From NCBI GenBank assembly GCA_009786275.1, contig WQTL01000363.1, forward strand, positions 1 through 6,143: a stretch of DNA of 6,143 bases. Reading direction: 5' to 3'. The notes beneath the pieces are model-generated. The model saw only the letters and a program-made list of their open reading frames with translations. It was not told the origin of the DNA and did not search any database. A program made the position numbers and the translations under genes. Source of the DNA: Bacillota bacterium. Lineage in GTDB: Bacteria > Bacillota > Clostridia > Oscillospirales > Acutalibacteraceae. The first letter of the stretch is position 1; each line of letters begins with the position of its first letter. Below are positions 1 through 5,360 of this stretch, piece by piece.

Positions 1-2
1 TG

Positions 3-1616
3 GCGGGGCCTTCGGCGGTCCCCTGCGAGCACCAAAAGCAGAAAACCCGCGCGCTTTCCGTTAAAGAAATAAGTAAAATCATCAGTCGTTTCGGCGACAG
101 CGCTTTACGCGCCCAAAAAGCCGGAGCCGACGGCGTCGAGCTGCACGGCGCGCACGGCTATTTGATCCAGCAATTCCTGTCGCCCCACACCAACCGCCGC
201 ACGGACGCATACGGCGGCTCCTTCGAGAACCGGCTGCGCTTCCTGCGCGAAATCATGGCGGACGTGCGGGCGAAATGCGGCGCGGAGTTCCCCGTCGTCG
301 TGCGCCTTAGCGTGGACGAATTCTACCGCGAAATCGGCAAGGACCAGGGCATCACCCTGGAGGAGGGCGTGCGCATCGCGCGGGCCGTGGAGGCCATGGG
401 CGCGGCCGCCATCGACGTCTCCGGCGCCACCTACGAGACCATGAACTACTGGCTGGAGCCCACGACCTTCGCGTGCGGCTGGCGCAAGCACCTCGCCGCG
501 GCGGTGAAACAGGCGGTGAGCGTGCCCGTGCTGGCCGCGAGTTTCATCCGCTCGCCCGGGCAGGCCGAGGCGCAGCTGGCCGAGGGCACCCAGGATTTCG
601 TCAGCCTGGCCCGCCCGCTGCTGGCCGACCCCGACTGGCCCGAGAAAGTCCGCACGGGCCGCGAGGCCGAAGTTATGCGCTGTATCGCCTGCCTGTGGTG
701 CTTCGAGTCCATGCTGGCGGGCGGCTTCACGGGCCGGCCCGGCCAATGCGCGCTGAACCCCCGCTGCTGCCGCGAGGACGAAATCCCCGAAGCGCCCGAA
801 CAGGACGGCCTTGGCCGCTCTGTGGCCGTCATCGGTGCGGGCGTAGCGGGCCTGACCGCCGCGCGGGTTCTGGCCGAACGCGGTTTTAAAGTCACAATGC
901 TGGAGAAAGCCGCGCGGCCTGGCGGGCAGGTCAACCTTGCCGCCGCGCCGCCGCACAAAGAGAAAATCCGCTGGTGCGCGGACGACCTGCTAGTCAAGTG
1001 CGAAAAGCTGGGCGTGGACATACAATATGACATTGCTGCTCCGCTGGATATCCTGCAAGAAATCAAGCCCTGCGCCGTGTTCCTTGCAACCGGTGCGAAT
1101 GAGCTCGTCCCCGACATTCCCGGCGCGCGCGGCGAAAACGTCCACAGCGTGGCGGACGTGCTCGGCGGCGCGGTCGACCTATCCGGCAGAGCCGTGGCCG
1201 TCATCGGCGCGGGCCTGACGGGCCTCGAAACAGCGGAGTATCTATGCGCGAAAAACTGCCATGTCAGTATCATCGAGATGGCAAACGAAGCCGCGCCCGG
1301 CGCTTATCACCAGCACAGGGACGACATCCTGCCCAGGCTCAAACAAGCGGCGTTTTATCTGGGGCACAAGCTTGAGGCGATTCACGCGGACGGCATTGAA
1401 ATCCGGGATGTCAAAAAAGGCGAACGCAAGACGCTGCCGGTGGACGACGTCGTGCTCAGCGTGGGCCTGCGCCCGAACAACGCCCTTGCCGGCGAGCTCG
1501 AAAGCCTCGGCGTGCCCGTTATCGCGATTGGCGACGCGGGGGCGCCGGGTCGCATCGCCCAGGCCGTGCACAGCGCGTACGACGCGGCGGCGGGGTTCAC
1601 GAGCCCGTCGATTTGA
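3..1616 (+). CDS. NADH:flavin oxidoreductase, old yellow enzyme/2,4-dienoyl-CoA reductase-like (5' partial)
   Basis: The frame is open from base 3 with no stop and no plausible start, so the gene begins upstream; 537 residues are visible, and about 100-130 N-terminal residues are probably missing given a usual family length near 640-670. Visible residues 1-215 are the C-terminal half of an FMN TIM barrel, with HGAHGY at 48-53 (the Tyr matches the catalytic Tyr of E. coli FadH) and a RPLLADP phosphate-binding loop near 204. An Fe-S motif follows with Cys at 227, 230, 233 and 249, then an FAD Rossmann motif GAGVAG (278-283), an NAD(P) motif GAGLTG (402-407) and a closing FAD motif AIGDAG (508-513). 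The family uses NAD(P)H to reduce activated C=C bonds through FAD, Fe-S and FMN in the cytoplasm; BaiCD-like and enoate reductases belong here. The substrate cannot be told from this sequence. The 3' end overlaps the convergent permease gene by 20 bp. Confidence 0.95.
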   Translation, partial: AGPSAVPCEHQKQKTRALSVKEISKIISRFGDSALRAQKAGADGVELHGAHGYLIQQFLSPHTNRRTDAYGGSFENRLRFLREIMADVRAKCGAEFPVVVRLSVDEFYREIGKDQGITLEEGVRIARAVEAMGAAAIDVSGATYETMNYWLEPTTFACGWRKHLAAAVKQAVSVPVLAASFIRSPGQAEAQLAEGTQDFVSLARPLLADPDWPEKVRTGREAEVMRCIACLWCFESMLAGGFTGRPGQCALNPRCCREDEIPEAPEQDGLGRSVAVIGAGVAGLTAARVLAERGFKVTMLEKAARPGGQVNLAAAPPHKEKIRWCADDLLVKCEKLGVDIQYDIAAPLDILQEIKPCAVFLATGANELVPDIPGARGENVHSVADVLGGAVDLSGRAVAVIGAGLTGLETAEYLCAKNCHVSIIEMANEAAPGAYHQHRDDILPRLKQAAFYLGHKLEAIHADGIEIRDVKKGERKTLPVDDVVLSVGLRPNNALAGELESLGVPVIAIGDAGAPGRIAQAVHSAYDAAAGFTSPSI

Positions 1617-2373
1617 AGCGCCGCAGCCCCAGCCTGAAAAATCCGTAGGCGGGCAGCAAAAACAGCAGGGCGATCAGCGGCGTGAACATGTAAAGCACGC
1701 TGCGCTCTTTCTCGAGCAAATACAGCAACGGATAGTACTGGAACAGCGCCAGGGGCACCACAAAGGTCAAAAACCGCAGCACCCCATTGCCGTAAATCGC
1801 GTAGGGGTAGCGCCCGAACTCGCGCCCGCCGTGGGTGAGGATGTTCATAAATTCCAGGCCCTCGGTGGTGAAGAACGCGAACGCGGCGTAGACGATAAAC
1901 AGAGAGAAAAACACCGCCGCGCCGCAGGCGACCATCAAAACCAGCGTGAGAACCTTGTCCCAGGTCCAGTGCACACCGCTGTTGGGTATCGCGTAGCAGA
2001 AAACGAACACGGCCTGCACGAGGATCCCCAGCCTTGCGAACTCCATCTGCGAGGCGAGGACCTGGAAGATGACGCCCCGCGGCCGCACCAGGATTCGGTC
2101 GAACTGGCCGTTGCCCAGCAGGCGCGGGAAGATGTCGAAGCCCCGGGCGAAAGTCTCCGACAAGGCGAAGGACATCGTCGTCACGGCAGTACATAGTAAT
2201 ACCTGAGGCAGCGTGAAGCCCTCCACCTCGTTGAAACGCAAAAACATGAACCACACGCCCGCCACCGTCGCGAAGGCGAGAACAATCCTGGCGAAGATAT
2301 TCAACAGGAACGTGGCCTTGTACTGCATCTGGCTCTTCAGGTTGATCGCAAAGTATTTGAGATATAATTTCAT
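1597..2373 (-). CDS. ABC-2 type transporter permease 2 (COG3694-like)
   Basis: This 258-residue integral membrane protein has about six predicted transmembrane segments, near residues 21-44, 55-73, 113-130, 141-168, 200-220 and 226-246. The motif FDRILVRPRG (91-100) is the conserved cytoplasmic loop of uncharacterised ABC-2 permeases of the COG3694 type, and the length is normal for that group. It is the third gene of the operon: the ATG lies 3 bp after the stop of permease 1, and a strong Shine-Dalgarno sequence GGGAGGG (2386-2380), 6 nt upstream of the ATG, sits in the last codons of permease 1, which indicates tight co-translation. It should pair with permease 1 to form the membrane channel powered by the neighbouring ATPase. 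Direction is most likely export, as for ABC-2 systems generally, and there is no binding-protein gene. The substrate is unknown. Its last codons overlap the opposing reductase gene. Confidence 0.92.
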   Translation of the reverse strand: MKLYLKYFAINLKSQMQYKATFLLNIFARIVLAFATVAGVWFMFLRFNEVEGFTLPQVLLCTAVTTMSFALSETFARGFDIFPRLLGNGQFDRILVRPRGVIFQVLASQMEFARLGILVQAVFVFCYAIPNSGVHWTWDKVLTLVLMVACGAAVFFSLFIVYAAFAFFTTEGLEFMNILTHGGREFGRYPYAIYGNGVLRFLTFVVPLALFQYYPLLYLLEKERSVLYMFTPLIALLFLLPAYGFFRLGLRRFKSTGS

Positions 2374-2376
2374 ATT

Positions 2377-3174
2377 CTACCCTCCCTGCGCGACGACGCG
2401 TTTGAGTGAATGCCGCATCAGCAGCTTGCCCGCGAGCAGCATGGTCGCGCACCAGAACACCTGCAAGGCGACGGCCTTCACGGCGTCCATCCCGGCGATG
2501 TCGCCGCTGTAGATGCGCAGCGGCATGTTCTGCATGGCCGCGAAGGGCGTGAGCTCCACGATTTTGCGCAGCGGCTCCGGGAAAAACGGCAGCGGGATGT
2601 ACCCGCCCGCGAAAAAATCCGCCGCGACCACGAAGATCGCGTTTTGGCGGGACATCGTATAGAAGGTGGATATGTTGTCCAGCTGGCAATAAGAGACGAC
2701 CACCAGCAGGCCCAACGGGATGGATATGGCGGACATGGCCAGCTGGAACAGCGACGGCGGCAGGGTCATTTTGAACGGCGCGGGCAGGAGGAACGCGACC
2801 ACCAGCACCGGCAGGCAGCGCAGCGCCGTGCGCGCGATGCGGCCCGCGATATTCTCGGCGAACCAGCGGTTGTAGATGCTCATGGGCCGCGCCAGGTCAT
2901 AGGCGATGTTGCCGCTGACGATGGACTCCACCGCGTCGGGATTGCCGCCATAGGGCCCGAACAGGTGCAAAAACGCCTGCTGAATCCATATGTAAGAGAC
3001 AAAGTGCGAAAACTCCATGGGGAAGGCGGCGGGGTTCGCGCGGTAGAACGCCCCGAAGGCCAGAATCTCCATGAAGCCCCAGGCGAACTGCGTGGCAAGG
3101 CCTGCCAGTGCAGCGGCACGATACTGCAGGCCGTTGATGAAGCGTATGCGGAACAGCGCGAAATACTCTTTCAT
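2377..3174 (-). CDS. ABC-2 type transporter permease 1 (COG4587-like)
   Basis: This 265-residue membrane protein has predicted transmembrane segments near residues 20-43, 54-72, 114-131, 140-165, 176-193 and 230-251. The motif NIAYDLARPMS (89-99) matches the loop found in COG4587-type permeases, which are regularly encoded beside COG4586 ATPases and COG3694 permeases; that exact trio and order occur here. A YIPLPFFPEPLRKIVELTPF segment (192-211) before the last helix is also typical of ABC-2 permeases. The ATG at 3174 is preceded by a G-rich tract (3184-3179) 4 nt away, a modest Shine-Dalgarno that belongs to the hairpin element separating this gene from the ATPase. Start and stop look intact. 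Together with permease 2 it should form a heterodimeric export channel with unknown cargo. Confidence 0.92.
   Translation of the reverse strand: MKEYFALFRIRFINGLQYRAAALAGLATQFAWGFMEILAFGAFYRANPAAFPMEFSHFVSYIWIQQAFLHLFGPYGGNPDAVESIVSGNIAYDLARPMSIYNRWFAENIAGRIARTALRCLPVLVVAFLLPAPFKMTLPPSLFQLAMSAISIPLGLLVVVSYCQLDNISTFYTMSRQNAIFVVAADFFAGGYIPLPFFPEPLRKIVELTPFAAMQNMPLRIYSGDIAGMDAVKAVALQVFWCATMLLAGKLLMRHSLKRVVAQGG
2380..2386 (-). promoter_or_regulatory. Shine-Dalgarno site of permease 2 inside the end of permease 1
   Basis: GGGAGGG on the minus strand ends 6 nt before the ATG at 2373 and overlaps the last two sense codons and the first base of the stop codon side of permease 1. It is the strongest ribosome binding site in the operon. 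Together with the 3-bp intergenic gap it indicates coupled translation of the two permeases. Confidence 0.8.
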
Positions 3175-3183
3175 AACACCCCC

Positions 3184-3217
3184 CGGCCTTCGGCCGCCCC
3201 CCTCCGGCAGAAGGGGG
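3184..3217 (-). repeat. Intercistronic double-hairpin palindromic element
   Basis: Nearly the whole 43-bp gap between the ATPase stop and the permease 1 start consists of two adjacent hairpins. The first pairs 3210-3217 with 3198-3205 (8 bp including one G-U, loop of 4) and begins directly after the ATPase TAG. The second pairs 3184-3188 with 3192-3196 (5 bp, 3-nt loop). No U-tract follows, so it is not an intrinsic terminator. On the mRNA the 3' side merges with the G-run that acts as ribosome binding site for permease 1. Such GC-rich palindromes are often dispersed REP-like repeats, mRNA stabilisers or translation dampeners within operons; which of these applies is inference. Confidence 0.6.
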
Positions 3218-4012
3218 CTATATTTGATATTCCTTGTAAAGCGCGGCGACGATCTCCTCGATTTTCTGCTCGCCGCCGCGCCGTTTCAGCTCGTCCAGGC
3301 TGCCGTCGAGCAAAATCTGTCCCTTGCCGATGAGCAAAATCCGCTCCGTCAGCGCCTCGATGTCCTGCATATCGTGGGTGGTGAGGATCACCGTCGTGCC
3401 GTGCTCGGCGTTTTGCTTCCTGATGAACTGCCGCACGGCGATTTTCGATACGGCGTCCAGGCCTATCGTTGGCTCATCCAGGAACAGCGTCCGCGGGCTG
3501 TGCAGCAGCGACGCCGCAATTTCGCAGCGCATGCGCTGGCCCAGGCTCAGGCTCCGGGCGGGTGTTTTGACGATCTCGCCCAGGTCCAGCAGCTCCGTCA
3601 GCTCGTCCAGATTATTTTTGTATCGCTTTTGGTCGACTTTATAGATGTCCCGGATCAATTCGAAGCTGTCGATGACCGGCACGTCCCACCACAGCTGGCT
3701 GCGTTGGCCGAACACCACGCCGATCTCCCGCACGTGGGCTACGCGCTCCTTCCAGGGGACGCGCCCGTCGACCTCGCAGCTGCCGCTGTCGGGGGTCAGA
3801 ATCCCGCACATGATCTTGATGGTGGTGCTCTTGCCCGCGCCGTTCGGGCCGATGTAGCCCACCATTTCGCCGTCGTGAATCTTAAAATTCACGTCACTCA
3901 GCGCGTGGACCAGCTCGTATTCGCGTGAAAAAAGCGCCTTCACGGCGCGGCCGAACCCCGCCTGCCGTTTGGCGACGCGGAAGGTCTTGTTGATGTTTTC
4001 GAGCACGATCAT
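3218..4012 (-). CDS. ABC transporter ATP-binding protein (COG4586-like)
   Basis: This 264-residue cytoplasmic ATPase energises the two permeases encoded downstream. Motifs in order are Walker A GPNGAGKST (55-63), Q-loop VVFGQRSQLWWD (99-110), a signature LSLGQRMR (155-162, a degenerate form of LSGGQ normal for this group), Walker B TLFLDEP (175-181) and H-loop His213 in TTHD. The insert before the Walker A (residues about 13-36, RVAKRQAG to SREYE) and the QLWWD string are hallmarks of COG4586-type ATPases that pair with COG4587/COG3694 permeases. I chose the ATG at 4012: it has AAGGG (4024-4020) 7 nt upstream and gives the family N-terminus MIVLENINKTF. An in-frame GTG at 4057 lies upstream of the predicted transcription start and would add a non-conserved extension. 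It is the first gene of the operon. A cyanobacterial relative has been linked to viologen export, but the substrate here is unknown. Confidence 0.95.
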   Translation of the reverse strand: MIVLENINKTFRVAKRQAGFGRAVKALFSREYELVHALSDVNFKIHDGEMVGYIGPNGAGKSTTIKIMCGILTPDSGSCEVDGRVPWKERVAHVREIGVVFGQRSQLWWDVPVIDSFELIRDIYKVDQKRYKNNLDELTELLDLGEIVKTPARSLSLGQRMRCEIAASLLHSPRTLFLDEPTIGLDAVSKIAVRQFIRKQNAEHGTTVILTTHDMQDIEALTERILLIGKGQILLDGSLDELKRRGGEQKIEEIVAALYKEYQI

Positions 4013-4019
4013 CGGTGCG

Positions 4020-4024
4020 CCCTT
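4020..4024 (-). promoter_or_regulatory. Shine-Dalgarno site fixing the ATPase start
   Basis: AAGGG on the minus strand lies 7 nt before the ATG at 4012. A second GAAGGG copy lies just upstream (4030-4025) but is too far from the ATG. The site favours 4012 over the upstream in-frame GTG at 4057, which has no comparable site and overlaps the promoter. Confidence 0.7.
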
Positions 4025-4047
4025 CCCTTCAAAAAACAGTAAGAGAA

Positions 4048-4076
4048 ATTGTAGCACAACCGGTGGGGCCTGTCAA
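4048..4076 (-). promoter_or_regulatory. SigmaA-type promoter of the ABC operon
   Basis: The minus strand carries a perfect -35 TTGACA (4076-4071), a 17-bp spacer and a -10 TACAAT (4053-4048) preceded by TGC, an extended -10. Transcription should start near 4041, giving a leader of about 29 nt before the ATPase ATG. The match is close to consensus, suggesting high basal expression unless repressed. Confidence 0.88.
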
Positions 4077-4140
4077 ACGAAAGTTCAAAAAAGAACCAAC
4101 GCCGCCGGGCGTTTCATGTGAGAAAACGTTTCATAGGCAC

Positions 4141-4177
4141 AAAAAACCGCAAACCCTTAGCGCACAAGGGTTTGCGG
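4141..4177 (-). terminator. Intrinsic terminator after the exported-protein gene
   Basis: On the minus strand a perfect 12-bp stem pairs 4177-4166 with 4158-4147 around a 7-nt loop (4165-4159), followed at once by six T (4146-4141). It starts 22 bp after the TAA of the exported-protein gene. No T-tract flanks it on the plus strand, so it acts in the minus direction only and separates the tRNA unit from the ABC operon. Confidence 0.95.
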
Positions 4178-4199
4178 GATGTTGGCATTTTGGAAAATA

Positions 4200-4847
4200 T
4201 TATTGCGCCGCTGCGGGGGCTGCCGCTTCAACGGCCGGGGCTTCCGCTTCCGGCGGTTTCTCCGGATATGCCAGGGTGTAGGGCACGCCGTGGAAGAACA
4301 GGCTCATCTGCATGGTATAGAAGGTGCTGTTCGGCAGGCCGAAGGGATACAGGAAATCATATTTCGGGCTGCCCGCCGTGGTGATGCTCCGGGCGACGGT
4401 GAGGCAGTTGTCGCCCTCCACCGGGAAGATGCTGACCCAGAAGCTGGTCTCCCGGTTGAAGTCCTGGAACTGGTGGGTTTCGGCCTGGTCGTACATCCTG
4501 CGCCCCTCCTCCGGGGTGATGTTGAAGATGATGACCCGGTTGAACTGGAACTGCGAGGTCGGGAAAGGCAGCCCGTCCTTCAAAAACTGCTCCAGCTGCG
4601 CGGGGGTGAGCCCTCTGCGCGAAAGGCCGTCCCGCTGGAAGTTGTAGAGCCTGGCATAGTTATTTTCATCCACCAACACAACGCCGCAATGCCCGTAGCC
4701 CGTGATGCCCGTCGTATCGTTTAAGAAGAAACACTTCTTTATCGCGTCCGGATTGAATCCCTTTTTCGCCGCCGCCGCGGACGTACCCACCGCGCAGACA
4801 CCGCAAATCGCCAGAACAACCAGCAGGATAGACAGGAAACGCTTCAT
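4200..4847 (-). CDS. Exported protein of unknown function, possible permuted NlpC/P60-like fold
   Basis: I do not recognise this 215-residue protein as a named family. It opens with a clear Sec signal peptide: MKR, a hydrophobic stretch to about residue 21, and an Ala-rich region ending near 25-27 where signal peptidase I could cut. The mature part holds YGHCGVVLVDENN (51-63) and later EGDNCLTVARSI (144-155). A His in a GH-x-x-(hydrophobic) strand followed later by an Asn-Cys-x-Thr helix start is the order seen in circularly permuted papain-like (NlpC/P60, DUF4105-like) domains; that assignment is inference. The tail (197-215) is low-complexity Pro/Ala/Glu. I chose ATG 4847 because AAGGGG (4862-4857) lies 9 nt upstream and the signal peptide then starts correctly; the TTG at 4889 would put 14 residues before it. 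It lies 44 bp behind tRNA-Tyr and ends at a strong terminator. Confidence 0.82.
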   Translation of the reverse strand: MKRFLSILLVVLAICGVCAVGTSAAAAKKGFNPDAIKKCFFLNDTTGITGYGHCGVVLVDENNYARLYNFQRDGLSRRGLTPAQLEQFLKDGLPFPTSQFQFNRVIIFNITPEEGRRMYDQAETHQFQDFNRETSFWVSIFPVEGDNCLTVARSITTAGSPKYDFLYPFGLPNSTFYTMQMSLFFHGVPYTLAYPEKPPEAEAPAVEAAAPAAAQ

Positions 4848-4891
4848 GAGATCATGCCCCTTTTCTTGTGTTTGATATAGTTTATTCAATT

Positions 4892-4976
<85 letters not shown>

Positions 4977-5009
4977 ATGTATTTACCGGATTCCATAAAG
5001 GACTTTGTT

Positions 5010-5037
5010 ATTATAGCACAAAAAAGGGATTTGTCAA
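5010..5037 (-). promoter_or_regulatory. SigmaA-type promoter of tRNA-Tyr
   Basis: The minus strand has a perfect -35 TTGACA (5037-5032), a 16-bp spacer and a perfect -10 TATAAT (5015-5010) preceded by TGC (extended -10). The start would fall near 5003, about 27 nt before the mature tRNA 5' end at 4976, leaving a leader for RNase P to remove. I see no separate strong promoter for the exported-protein gene. Confidence 0.9.
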
Positions 5038-5077
5038 GCATTTTCTTCTTGTTTTCACGCCATGCTGAATTGAACAT

Positions 5078-5233
5078 TTAATTGGCCAAGCGCATAAAGA
5101 AACGCTCCGGGGAGAGGCCGTTCAAAATTTTACGGGGATAGTGATTCAACCAGGACTGGATATGCTGGACTTTGCGGTGACTGACCTTCGAAAAACCGGT
5201 GCCTTTGGGGAGGAAGCGGCGGATGATGCCGTA
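5078..5233 (-). pseudogene. IS30-family transposase, C-terminal remnant
   Basis: Translating the minus strand from 5233 to the TAA at 5080-5078 gives 51 codons that read as the C-terminus of an IS30-family transposase. In order they are YGIIRRFLPKGTGFSKV, then VQHIQSWLNHYPRKIL, then a GLSPERFF element and the end MRLAN. These match the family's (N)G-I-I-R-R-F-x-P-K-G-T strand containing the end of the DDE domain and its NxxPRKxLxxxSPxExF tail. No start codon precedes it: the frame closes at a TAA at 5272-5270 and the upstream residues (about 5234-5269) do not look like transposase in this frame. The DDE catalytic core is absent, so this is a dead fragment. It lies between the tRNA-Tyr promoter and the GH31 gene. 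No intact terminal inverted repeats or target duplication could be identified. Confidence 0.87.
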
Positions 5234-5304
5234 AAATCCCGCCGCTTGACCTGCCCGAGCCCCCTGCGGTTAATCGTATTGTACACCGTAGTATTTCCTA
5301 TTTG
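5234..5304 (-). pseudogene. Possible N-terminal HTH remnant of the same IS30 transposase
   Basis: In a different minus-strand frame from the C-terminal remnant, residues QIGNTTVYNTINRRGL and then GQVKRRDF resemble the second helix of the N-terminal helix-turn-helix of clostridial IS30 transposases, which reads roughly IG-x-S-x-TTVYN-E-(I/L)-x-RG-T. The stretch runs directly into the C-terminal remnant but one frame off. The simplest reading is one transposase gene that lost its whole catalytic middle by deletion and then decayed. The similarity is short and was recognised by eye, so confidence is limited. Confidence 0.45.
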
Positions 5305-5360
5305 TGCCTTTTTCTTTTGCCCGGCAACGGACAATTATTTCTTCAGCTCAGGAAAAAATC

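Noticed and set aside
105..956. Long open frame of 283 codons on the minus strand, antisense to the reductase gene
   Set aside because: The plus frame here encodes recognisable OYE, Fe-S and FAD motifs. The antisense product is Arg/Ala/Gly-rich with no motif, as expected from a shadow frame in GC-rich DNA.
2410..3333. Long plus-strand open frame opposite permease 1 and the end of the ATPase gene
   Set aside because: Its product is a Gln/Arg/His-rich composition artefact, and it crosses the intercistronic hairpins. The minus strand carries intact family motifs across the same span.
4013..4057. In-frame GTG at 4057 as an alternative ATPase start
   Set aside because: It lies upstream of the predicted transcription start near 4041, overlaps the promoter region, has no good ribosome binding site and adds 15 residues that do not look like the family's N-terminus.
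4087..4113. Second terminator-like hairpin on the minus strand (6-bp stem 4113-4108 with 4103-4098, T-run 4092-4087)
   Set aside because: The stem is short and the T-run starts 5 nt after it. It could be a weak backup to the strong terminator at 4177-4141, but it cannot be supported on its own.
5318..5331. Hairpin GCCCG/CGGAC downstream of the GH31 stop as a terminator
   Set aside because: The stem has 5 bp including a G-T pair, and no T-tract follows on the minus strand.
5064..5347. GCTGAA (5064-5069) and its complement TTCAGC (5342-5347) as terminal inverted repeats of the IS30 remnant
   Set aside because: Only 6 bp match with weak similarity beyond, far below the length of IS30 ends; chance pairing is likely.
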